From assembly GCA_947307005.1 (NCBI GenBank), contig CAMZHY010000020.1, positions 1 through 16,980 on the forward strand: a stretch of DNA of 16,980 bases. The letters are read 5' to 3'. Shown here piece by piece: positions 8,142 to 14,452 of this stretch. Origin of the DNA: an uncultured Planctomycetaceae bacterium. GTDB taxonomy: Bacteria > Planctomycetota > Planctomycetia > Pirellulales > Thermoguttaceae. The translations under genes and the position numbers were made by a program. Under the pieces are notes generated by a model. The model was given only the letters and a program-made list of their open reading frames with translations, made no database searches and was not told the DNA's origin. Position 1 is the stretch's first letter, and every line of letters begins with the position of its first letter.

Positions 8142-9307
8142 ATGATGATTAAGATTTTCGACAGGTATCTCTTCAAAAAGATGATTGTCACCTTTTTGGT
8201 CATATACGTGGTGCTGTTTATTATTTTTTTCCTAATCGATAATGTTGCAAATAAAATAGAGGAAATGCATAAAATCAACGATTTCAAACTTTTCGTTGAA
8301 GATAGATTAGTTTATCTGGATTATTACGTGCTTTATTTTAACCGTCTGCTTGGATCATTATTTTCTTTTTTTATATTTCTTGCCGCTTCGAATGTTCTCT
8401 ATTCGCTTGACAACGCGTCTTCTAGGGAATTGATCGCACTCAAAACGATGGGCGCGTCTTCTGCTAGGATAATAGCGCCGCTTGTTATGGGCGCTATCGT
8501 TATTTCTTTTGCGCTAACTGCGTTTAGAGAAATCCGAGTAGAGTAAATTCCTTATCGCTTTCGCGTAAGAGTTATATTGCTCGTTCAGATGAAATGGAAG
8601 TTCATCGAGCAGTAGACGATTCAGGTCATTTCTTACTCGACGGTGAGAAAATACTTTTTTCACAAAAAAAACTTGTTAAACCGCGAATCGAGGTTGGAAC
8701 TGATTATAATCGCTTTGGTTCTCGTTTTACCGCTACTTCCGCTTCCTATTTGCCTGCCGATAACAACCATCCTGAGGGATGGCTATTTGACGCTGTGACT
8801 TCGCCTGTTGAGTTTTTGAAGAATTCTTCTCTAAAAAATCCTGATAATGGTCGAATTGTATTTTATTCCCCGAAAGACAATGATTGGCTTGAAGAAGACC
8901 AATTATTTGTTGCGACACATTTGACCCCAACGATTCTTGTTGCTGAAGACAATTGGTTTGTTTATGGAAAATTCAGTGAATTAAACGCCGCTATCGGCGA
9001 TCCCACCTTTAAAAGTAAGGTTGTTAAGTTAATTATTAGCGTCCATACTAGAGCGGGGCGTTTTTTTACAGATCTAATACCGTTCTTTATCGGAATTTCC
9101 GTTTATTTAAACATGCCAATGGGGAAAAAGTCTCGGTACAATCAACTTATATCGTCGATTGCCGCGATTCCATACTGCTTGTGTTCGGTTTTTTTTCAAC
9201 TTACCGGCGAGGCTATTGGCGTTCCTGACCTCGCAGTTTGTGGACCTCTAGTTTTTGTTCCCATTGCGTTGACTCTCTATCGATCGCTTTTCAAAAAACA
9301 AATATAA
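8142..9307 (+). pseudogene. LptF/LptG-family LPS export permease, broken by a frameshift
   Basis: In Gram-negative bacteria LptF and LptG form the membrane part of the LptB2FG ABC transporter, which extracts LPS from the inner membrane. The gene is in two frames. The first (8142-8546, 134 aa) encodes three membrane helices near residues 14-36, 61-85 and 108-127. The segment SSRELIALKTMGASSARI before helix 3 is typical of the coupling-helix region. The second frame (open from 8528, ending 9307) encodes the periplasmic domain and three further helices. The only lesion is a duplicated GAGTA at 8536-8545. Removing one copy restores a continuous 386-aa protein of normal family length, reading REIRVNSLSLSRKSYIARSDEM across the junction. 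There is no other stop or deletion. ATG 8142 (or 8145) follows GGGGAAGA. The gene lies 55 bp after the SNF2 gene. It may be a recent mutation, a reversible slippage or a sequencing error. Confidence 0.87.
8536..8545 (+). repeat. Perfect 5-bp tandem duplication (GAGTA x2) inside the LptF-type gene
   Basis: GAGTA at 8536-8540 is followed immediately by GAGTA at 8541-8545. The second copy creates the in-frame stop (TAA at 8544-8546) and shifts the downstream frame. With one copy the frame continues without interruption to 9307. This pattern is typical of replication slippage. Confidence 0.9.
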
Positions 9308-9604
9308 TCCGACTTTAAAGGGAATTGTCTTTTTTTGACTGTATTACTTTAAACTCATATTATAGATCGTTTGACGTTTTTTTCACGAAACACATATGTC
9401 CACGAACGACGTTGAGAAACATGTGAGGTTTTGTAGCATTGGGTAGTGACCAGTGGATACAACATCGTTGAATCTCTCCTTTGGGATTGTATTCCTAAAT
9501 ATTAGTTTTATGATGACTTGAAGCATTTTTGTCCGACAGTAATTGCTGTTTATACAAAGGGTATTCCTCCTTTCTGATTCTATGTTGGACGACCATTAAA
9601 GAAT

Positions 9605-9621
9605 ACGTCAAGCCTTGACGT
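9605..9621. promoter_or_regulatory. Perfect 17-bp dyad, candidate operator
   Basis: ACGTCAAG at 9605-9612 and its exact reverse complement CTTGACGT at 9614-9621 flank a single central base at 9613. An 8-bp arm with a one-base centre suits a dimeric DNA-binding protein better than an RNA hairpin. It lies 177 bp upstream of the Rep-like ORF. The binding protein and the gene it might control are unknown. Confidence 0.4.
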
Positions 9622-9776
9622 TACAAATTCCATGTTTGTTGTAAACACGATATGGTGGAATGAAATTCGTGCAATCGAGCTAGCTAGGAAGGATTCCTCT
9701 TTTCGTTTTGACGGAGTGCAAGTCTAGTGTCTTTTCCAATTCTTAAAACATCTTCTTGTCGCCAAAGTGGAGCGAG

Positions 9777-9791
9777 TATCGTGGAACGATA
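9777..9791 (+). other. Small hairpin abutting the Rep-like ORF
   Basis: TATCGT at 9777-9782 and ACGATA at 9786-9791 form a perfect 6-bp stem with a GGA loop. It ends 6 nt before the ATG of the Rep-like ORF, so it could affect translation or mark the break point of the truncated gene. Chance occurrence is also possible at this size. Confidence 0.3.
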
Positions 9792-9797
9792 ACATGA

Positions 9798-10244
9798 ATG
9801 GATACGGGTGAAGAGACGCAAACGGAGTATGAAACGTTCTGCGGCGGTTGCGGCGATACAATAACGGTTCGGCTATACGATAAAATCAAAGAATGCTTCA
9901 AGGCTCCCGACGCTCTTGAAAAGTTGAACGACCTTTACGCTGTGATGGGCGTTCGCGAACATCTGACGCGCATAGAATTTGAATTGCGGCGTGAATGGTT
10001 GAACGAATATCGAATCAATACGGTCGTCGACTTTTACGCGAATTTGCCGAGTGTGATCCGTTATTTGACGGATTCCTATTTTCGCGTTTTACCGCAGTTA
10101 TACGACGATTATGTGAAGCAATGGAAAACGAATAAAATCCAGCGCGAGCCGCTAACGAGTCTGAAGGCGGAATTCGACTATTCGGAGATAGTGCAAGCGC
10201 GCCGAGATTTGATGATAGACGAGGAGGAGGAGGGGGAGGGCTGA
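9798..10244 (+). CDS. Fragment resembling the C-terminal half of a plasmid/phage replication initiator
   Basis: This 148-aa frame starts at ATG 9798 without a convincing ribosome binding site and has an in-frame stop immediately upstream. Its order of motifs matches the C-terminal part of rolling-circle-type replication initiators as I remember them. GGCGDTITVRLYDKIKE at about 16-32 corresponds to the usual G-x-G-D-x-x-x-R-L-Y-D-K-x-x-E segment. RIEFELRREWL then corresponds to the W-R-x-E-x-x-L-R-R-E-x-L segment, and INTVVDFYANLPSVIRYLTDSYFRVL corresponds to the I-x-T-x-D-x-x-x-N-L-x-x-x-x-x-Y-L-T helix pair. The N-terminal catalytic half is absent, so the product is probably an inactive remnant. 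It could still be a short accessory protein. The tail is strongly acidic (EEEEGEG). The assignment is from motif pattern only. Confidence 0.6.
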   Translation: MDTGEETQTEYETFCGGCGDTITVRLYDKIKECFKAPDALEKLNDLYAVMGVREHLTRIEFELRREWLNEYRINTVVDFYANLPSVIRYLTDSYFRVLPQLYDDYVKQWKTNKIQREPLTSLKAEFDYSEIVQARRDLMIDEEEEGEG

Positions 10245-10369
10245 GGCGTTTTGTTCCGGCAAAAAATTTTTTATTTTACCTAAATTTCGGCGCCCCCAAG
10301 CGTCAAATTTGAGTCGGGAAAACAGGGACCCGAGGCGTTTTGTCGCTTTTCAAGATTCAAAAAAGCGGC
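10243..10369. other. Repeat- and palindrome-rich tail after the Rep fragment, possible origin remnant
   Basis: Immediately after the Rep-like stop lies a 12-bp direct repeat, GAGGCGTTTTGT, at 10243-10254 and 10332-10343, offset by 89 bp. Between the copies are a six-A six-T palindrome (10261-10272) in an AT-rich stretch and a 10-bp palindrome TCAAATTTGA (10303-10312). The second copy runs into a hairpin with a 9-bp stem (10342-10350 with 10361-10369, one G-T pair, 10-nt loop). Direct repeats, an A/T tract and hairpins beside a Rep gene resemble a replication origin. This is inference from layout, and no nick site was recognised. Confidence 0.35.
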
Positions 10370-10420
10370 GAAAGCGCGCGAACAGGCGAGGAAAATTTGA
10401 CAGATTTAAACCGTTGTATA

Positions 10421-10449
10421 TTGACGATTAAGGGAGCGGCGTATAGAAT
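10421..10449 (+). promoter_or_regulatory. Strong sigma70-like promoter with no gene behind it
   Basis: TTGACG at 10421-10426 and TAGAAT at 10444-10449 are spaced by exactly 17 bp, each a 5/6 match to consensus. Transcription would begin near 10456. There is no credible coding frame between it and the hairpin terminator at 10609-10650, so it may drive a small RNA. Confidence 0.5.
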
Positions 10450-10455
10450 GTTCTT

Positions 10456-10650
10456 TGTGAGTCGTAGCCAACCGAACATAATAAACATTATCGGACGTTG
10501 TTGCAATTGCGGTTTTATTTTCACTTGTACGCTCGCTTGTCCTTAAGTCACACTTCAGACTCCGTATGTTGTATCTTTGAGATGAGATTTCGAGCAACAA
10601 CCTAAAAGCAAAATAACGTTTCAGACTGTTGAATCTGAAACGTTATTTTG
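10456..10650 (+). ncRNA. Candidate small RNA of about 195 nt
   Basis: The limits are inferred: the start from the promoter at 10421-10449, the end from the 17-bp hairpin at 10609-10650. Internal pairing supports structure. GTTGTTGC at 10497-10504 pairs with GCAACAAC at 10594-10601 (8 bp). Inside it TGTACG (10526-10531) can pair with CGTATG (10563-10568) with two G-T pairs, and AAGT/ACTT forms a small apical hairpin. The region is not a tRNA, and I recognise no known RNA family. It could be a countertranscript or leftover of the neighbouring Rep element. Neither expression nor conservation can be judged here. Confidence 0.35.
10609..10650. terminator. Very strong bidirectional hairpin terminator
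   Basis: The arms at 10609-10625 and 10634-10650 are perfect 17-bp reverse complements around an 8-nt loop. Each arm begins or ends in CAAAA/TTTTG, so the hairpin reads as an A-stem-T element on both strands. It lies 40 bp beyond the stop of the minus-strand M60 gene and at the end of the plus-strand candidate small RNA, so it can serve both. Confidence 0.8.
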
Positions 10651-10690
10651 AACCGACAAGAATTCAAAGAAAAATAATGGGAATTTTGTT

Positions 10691-13000
10691 TCAAGGCTTG
10701 ATGAGAAATTCAGGAATCCATTCTGGAAGCTCGTCAACAGAATCTAACGCTTCCTGTGAAATCGGAATTCCCCAAGTTGTAAAAAATGGTCCAAGGTTAA
10801 AACCTGAATTGCGGGAAAGCCTGACCATCCACTGATCTCGTTTTTCTTGATCGTTCTTAGGGAGTTCGTCAAGCGGAGCTTTTTTATATTCGTTGATTGA
10901 GCGTAAAAACGGCTCCCAGCCAAATTTTTCCCTCATTTGAATGGTCATAATTAGAGCAAGAAAGGGATTATCTTTCCAATCGCTAAATTTCGCGCCATTC
11001 TCAAAGTAGGCGCGCATCATTCTTTCTTGAGATTCCCTTGTAAGATCGCTTTTGGCCGCTTCAGCTTGTTTTCCGTTGAATTTCTCCATGATGTATAGAG
11101 TAAAGTAATTGACGGTAACTTCGGTTGTTCCCTCAAAAGTCCAATACGGAGACTGGTGGTTATGACCAAACTCATGATAAAATCCCCAGTTTCCTTCGGA
11201 GCGAAGTCGGTCTGCGTTAACCAAGTCTTTTTCAACGTCCATGTGTGTCATGACTGGATAGCCGCTATGCATATAACCGGCGGAGATTTCACGATCACAA
11301 GTAATGCGCTCCGGTCGTTCGCGAACGTAAGGGCCGCTTGCAAATTCAGCTTCAAGGGCTAAGATTTCATCCCATGTTTCCATGAGATATTGCGGGTTTT
11401 CTAATTCGCGAATGACAGTCGATGGAACGGTTACAACAACATTTCGACCTTGTAACTCAGCCCACGGCGCAGGGTTGTTTCGAATGGTCTTCCAGTCGTC
11501 GAGGCTTGTCGTATCGCGAATGAAATAAGGGGCTGAAACAGCGCCGGAAATTTTGAACTCAACAGTTCCCAGTCCCAAATTTCCGATGTTGTTTGGTACG
11601 ACAATATAAATCAATCCTCCAAATGGATTAACGATTCTTGTTTCCGAATCTTGAATAATCGTCTCGATTGAAATCTCTGGATATCGAACCCAATTCTGAA
11701 GGTGTTTAATGCTGTCTGAGTGCGCTCCAATGCGAACTTTGAAAGGACTAGGCGTTTTAGAAAGGACGTCCGATCCAACCTTAACCGTAATGAGTTCTCC
11801 AGGCGCGGCATAAAGACCTGTCGACGCCCAGTCGGGAACCGCCGTTTTTACTGGAATAGGAACTTCACTATTTCGCGGAGCGTCTTTGGGAACGCCTCCG
11901 GGAAAATTCAACGAGGCAGGTAACGCGGGAACGTTTTCTGGTTTGGTTGTACCGACGACTTGTCCACGAAGGTAACGTTCCGTCTGAATGGACACTACAA
12001 GTCGCTTGATTAAGTCCGTATCTTGAATCGGATTTTTAGCAGTAGGAATAATGTCGTCGGAAAAACTTCCTACAAGTTTCTCGACAATGGCAGTCCGGTC
12101 TAAAGGTAGGTATGGGAGTATCAGTGCAAAAGTTGCGGATATCTGACGAAGGTCTTCCTTTTCCGTTTGATTAAGTTTTGATTGAAGAAGATCCGAATTG
12201 TCCGTTAGGTCTTGAATGAAATTCAGCGCGTCGACGCCAGAGGCGAATCGGGCTGTCAAAAGTTCATCTGCGTTGACGGCGAACCCCGATTGATCCGTTT
12301 GCGATACAGAACCGTCAGCCCACGCTAAATCGACGTCATTCTTGGCAAAGTTTTTATTACCGGGATGTTCTAGAACCAAATCTTTGCCAGGATTAAGTTG
12401 GCTCCACCCCCACCCTAATCCGCAGGTTATGAACCCAGCTCCATGTTTAATCTTGTCAAAAAGAACGTCGTATTGGGCGTCGTTGAAGGCTGTTGAGCCG
12501 GCAACAAGCACGTCAAACTCTTTTTCTAGACTATTGGCTACAAAGGCGTCAAAACCGACCTCTTTTAGATAGTCCGCAGTTGCGCGAGAATTCCAGACGG
12601 CCACGCGGATCTCTTTCGGATTGGCGTTCTCTTTGCCCGCCGTCCAGAGAATTGCGTTTGAAAAGAATCTTTGCGACGATTCTGTCGCGCTAATAGCTTG
12701 GACGTCGCAATAATCAGTATGTCCGAAAGCTAAAACTCGTCCCTTATCAACAAAGGACGCTGAAACGACGGGCGCAAGAGTTGAATCGCCATAGCCCGCA
12801 AGAATAACAGGGAAGGCATTGTCCCCGAATGGAACTATGGGACCGGGCAATCCTCGCACTGGAAGTGAATTGACGCCGTCTGTGAGGAATCTGACAGAGT
12901 CGACTGACGATGCAGAAGAAACTTGAGCAACGACGGGAAAAGCTGTAATGACTGCGACGAACTCGAGTATGCAAAAAAATGCCGAAATCAATAGTTTCAT
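10691..13000 (-). CDS. Secreted M60-like (enhancin family) zinc metallopeptidase
   Basis: This 769-aa protein begins with a signal peptide (residues 1 to about 26, MKLLISAFFC core, cleavage probably after VVAQ or PVVA), so it is exported. Residues 30-270 resemble the N-terminal glutamine-amidotransferase-like fold that precedes M60 domains in TCAF/FAM115-type proteins (AFGHTDYCD, VWN, GAGFITCGLGWGW). The C-terminal half is the M60 catalytic region. The zinc motif HEFGH lies at 609-613, in GFYHEFGHNHQSPYW. The downstream Glu is probably E627 in GTTEVTVNYF, within the HExxH-x(8-28)-E pattern of the family. M60 enzymes cleave glycosylated proteins such as mucins; that target here is inference. 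The start ATG follows a weak GAGATATC. The zinc-ribbon gene lies 86 bp upstream on the same strand, and a strong terminator lies 40 bp after the stop. Confidence 0.92.
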   Translation of the reverse strand: MKLLISAFFCILEFVAVITAFPVVAQVSSASSVDSVRFLTDGVNSLPVRGLPGPIVPFGDNAFPVILAGYGDSTLAPVVSASFVDKGRVLAFGHTDYCDVQAISATESSQRFFSNAILWTAGKENANPKEIRVAVWNSRATADYLKEVGFDAFVANSLEKEFDVLVAGSTAFNDAQYDVLFDKIKHGAGFITCGLGWGWSQLNPGKDLVLEHPGNKNFAKNDVDLAWADGSVSQTDQSGFAVNADELLTARFASGVDALNFIQDLTDNSDLLQSKLNQTEKEDLRQISATFALILPYLPLDRTAIVEKLVGSFSDDIIPTAKNPIQDTDLIKRLVVSIQTERYLRGQVVGTTKPENVPALPASLNFPGGVPKDAPRNSEVPIPVKTAVPDWASTGLYAAPGELITVKVGSDVLSKTPSPFKVRIGAHSDSIKHLQNWVRYPEISIETIIQDSETRIVNPFGGLIYIVVPNNIGNLGLGTVEFKISGAVSAPYFIRDTTSLDDWKTIRNNPAPWAELQGRNVVVTVPSTVIRELENPQYLMETWDEILALEAEFASGPYVRERPERITCDREISAGYMHSGYPVMTHMDVEKDLVNADRLRSEGNWGFYHEFGHNHQSPYWTFEGTTEVTVNYFTLYIMEKFNGKQAEAAKSDLTRESQERMMRAYFENGAKFSDWKDNPFLALIMTIQMREKFGWEPFLRSINEYKKAPLDELPKNDQEKRDQWMVRLSRNSGFNLGPFFTTWGIPISQEALDSVDELPEWIPEFLIKP

Positions 13001-13042
13001 GATATCTCAATAGAACCGAACGAAGATGTGGACAAAGAGCGC

Positions 13043-13077
13043 GCCCCACTCTTTTACTTCTTCAATCGAGTTGGGGC
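13043..13077 (-). other. Hairpin between the zinc-ribbon and M60 genes
   Basis: GCCCCACTC at 13043-13051 pairs with GAGTTGGGGC at 13068-13077 apart from one bulged T, around a 16-nt loop. On the minus strand it follows the zinc-ribbon stop by 9 nt and precedes the M60 start. It lacks a real T tract, so it may be an attenuator, a processing site or a weak terminator within the operon. Confidence 0.35.
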
Positions 13078-13086
13078 AATAGGTTG

Positions 13087-13716
13087 TCAATCGTCAACGA
13101 ACTTGCCGACTTCGTGCGCGTGAGCATCAAACCCTGTTAGATATTCTATGATTTCCGGCGCGTCTTCCGTGAATTCAAAGAAGTAATGTTGACGGATATG
13201 CTGAAGGACAAAACGCTTCTGCGCCTGGGTTAATGCTGTCCCTTCGGCAGCTTTCTCAAGAATTTCCGTTTCGCTACGGAGAAGAGAAGCCAGAACGCCC
13301 CTGCCATGGAGCGCTCTAAACCGAAGCCCCATCAAACGACGTCCTGCATCGGTAAGTTTGACATAGCCCTCGACCAAAACGTAATTCCCAATGTCTGGAA
13401 TACTATCAGGGACTCGCTTTATCGATTGAAAACCGTTGCCCACGCTTAAAAACCAACCTTCGTTTGCCTTCCAAAAAGCAATTTCCTTGTCGCTTCCGAG
13501 AATGAGGTACAAATTATCTTGCTTCATCCGGAGCTGTTTCAGTCCGACGTTTCCGTCGTTATTCAGAGCGTCTGGACTAGAAATGAGAGACGACGACTCA
13601 GCAGGTTCAATAAGAACAGACGCGCCACATTTGGGGCAACGACGAGTTTGACCTTTAAGCTCATCCTTTGCGTCAAGTTTGCTACCACAACTCTTGCAAA
13701 CGACACGAATTGTCAT
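13087..13716 (-). CDS. Zinc-ribbon protein of unknown function
   Basis: The first 36 residues of this 209-aa protein form a zinc ribbon of the style common at the start of planctomycete proteins. C7-x2-C10 (CKSC) is followed by LDAKDELKGQTRRC and the second knuckle C27-x2-C30 (CPKC), which would bind one zinc ion. A Ser-rich linker runs to about residue 50. The remaining 150 residues are soluble and mostly helical in character, with segments such as ALTQAQKRFVLQHIRQHYFFEF, and I do not recognise them. No signal peptide or membrane helix is seen. The start is well supported by AAGAGGATAAT before ATG. The promoter at 13848-13876 gives a leader of about 125 nt. The M60 gene is downstream on the same strand, but a functional link is not shown. 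Confidence 0.85.
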   Translation of the reverse strand: MTIRVVCKSCGSKLDAKDELKGQTRRCPKCGASVLIEPAESSSLISSPDALNNDGNVGLKQLRMKQDNLYLILGSDKEIAFWKANEGWFLSVGNGFQSIKRVPDSIPDIGNYVLVEGYVKLTDAGRRLMGLRFRALHGRGVLASLLRSETEILEKAAEGTALTQAQKRFVLQHIRQHYFFEFTEDAPEIIEYLTGFDAHAHEVGKFVDD

Positions 13717-13847
13717 ATTATCCTCTTAGTCAAAATAACGTCTTTTCAACAGAGCTCCATCGAAGTGGGCCTTGTTGGAGATTACGACTGGGCGTCAGAA
13801 CAACCCTTTTGTTGACAATCCAAAGGTTCAACACCCCGACCGCCTGC

Positions 13848-13876
13848 ATTGTACCAACTTGCCTTAATCGTTTCAA
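13848..13876 (-). promoter_or_regulatory. Strong sigma70-like promoter for the zinc-ribbon gene
   Basis: On the minus strand TTGAAA (13871-13876) and TACAAT (13848-13853) are spaced by exactly 17 bp, each a 5/6 match to consensus. Transcription would start near 13841, about 125 nt before the zinc-ribbon ATG. The leader (13717-13841) has no recognised riboswitch. The stretch 13877-14080 contains nothing I can support. Confidence 0.6.
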
Positions 13877-14080
13877 GTGATTTTTGCGTTTAAGCTTGTT
13901 TTTCCCGGATAAACCGCATATATTGCAAAAGACGCCAAAATCAATGTAGCGATTTAGGGCTTGAGACGACAATTGTACAAACGTCGTCGCAGGATTTCCG
14001 GACATGAGCGAGAGTTTTTCCATTGAAAGCTCTAACTGGTAAAAATAAACGTCACCCCATCGACTCTTCAAAGAAAAATT

Positions 14081-14227
14081 ATGATTATCCCCTTCTACTG
14101 CGAAGATTATCCTGAAGCATTGCCGCTATCTACTTCTTCTGAAGATAGTAACCGTGAAAAAGATGAGAAACACGCTGAACAACATTCGAAAAAGGGAGAC
14201 AATAGCGATTTATGCATTGATTGGTAA
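14081..14227 (+). CDS. Possible 48-aa hydrophilic protein
   Basis: ATG 14081 opens a 48-codon frame with a short hydrophobic N-terminus (MIIPFYCEDYPEALPL) and a charged remainder rich in Glu, Asp, Lys, Ser and His, ending CIDW. It has two Cys residues. Only a weak AAAGAAAA precedes the start, and an upstream TTGAAA (14023-14028) has no good -10. The main support is that a 9-bp hairpin at 14236-14267 starts 8 nt after the stop, as expected for the end of a transcript. I recognise no family. It may be a real small gene, the tail of a decayed one, or chance. Confidence 0.33.
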   Translation: MIIPFYCEDYPEALPLSTSSEDSNREKDEKHAEQHSKKGDNSDLCIDW

Positions 14228-14235
14228 GAATATGA

Positions 14236-14267
14236 AAAGGAAGCCGACGTCAGACGACGCTTCCTTT
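14236..14267 (+). terminator. Hairpin, likely terminator of the 48-aa ORF
   Basis: AAAGGAAGC at 14236-14244 pairs exactly with GCTTCCTTT at 14259-14267. An inner CGT/ACG pair closes a three-base loop across a small internal loop. The T tract is short (three T, then CTC), so termination may be moderate. It separates the small ORF from the ilvD promoter region. Confidence 0.5.
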
Positions 14268-14315
14268 CTCGAATGAGTCAAGCTAGGAATTTCTAAACCC
14301 TTGAGAGTTATAGGC

Positions 14316-14343
14316 TCGACGTCGATAGAAGGGATTCTATAAT
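14316..14343 (+). promoter_or_regulatory. ilvD: Candidate promoter of ilvD
   Basis: A perfect TATAAT at 14338-14343 is preceded, at 16-bp spacing, by TCGACG (14316-14321, 4/6 to TTGACA). Initiation near 14350 gives a leader of about 100 nt. A GTTTAA/TTAAAC inverted repeat at 14405-14429 lies in the leader. No T-box or leader peptide that would be transcribed was found. Confidence 0.45.
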
Positions 14344-14452
14344 AGTGGACGGGGTCGAGTTCCTATTGCAAGAGGGGCGACTCTAACGTGATCAACGGCG
14401 GCTTGTTTAAAGACGAGTTTTCATTAAACATTGTATTGTAGAAGGATTTCTA

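Larger units (their letters stand above)
9308..9797. other. 490-bp gene-free, AT-rich stretch between lptF-type gene and Rep fragment
   Basis: No reading frame of convincing coding character is present on either strand. I searched by eye for the missing N-terminal half of the replication initiator that follows and did not find it. Features seen are the perfect 17-bp dyad at 9605-9621 and two small hairpins, at 9686-9698 and 9777-9791. A TTGACG without a good matching -10 lies at 9371-9376. The stretch may be the decayed flank of a former mobile element (inference). Confidence 0.5.

Noticed and set aside
8528..8546. Programmed ribosomal frameshift in the LptF-type gene
   Set aside because: The frame overlap contains no slippery heptamer or clear stimulatory structure, while a 5-bp tandem duplication fully explains the shift.
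10340..10546. A 68-aa plus-strand open frame after the Rep fragment
   Set aside because: It starts inside a hairpin and a direct repeat, runs across the promoter at 10421-10449, and its composition does not look coding.
10609..13741. The 11-mer CAAAATAACGT at 10609-10619 and 13731-13741 flanks the minus-strand gene pair, suggesting an inserted cassette
   Set aside because: An 11-bp match is expected many times by chance in a window of this size, the first copy is simply a terminator arm, and there are no matching inverted ends or target duplications.
13730..14071. A 113-aa minus-strand open frame just upstream of the zinc-ribbon gene
   Set aside because: It starts at TTG without a ribosome binding site, has no family resemblance, and spans the strong minus-strand promoter at 13848-13876, so it is most likely leader and intergenic DNA.
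14345..14386. Short GTG-started frame with several Val and Leu codons upstream of ilvD, possible attenuation leader peptide
   Set aside because: The best promoter places the transcription start near 14350, after this GTG, and no terminator/antiterminator pair with a T tract follows.
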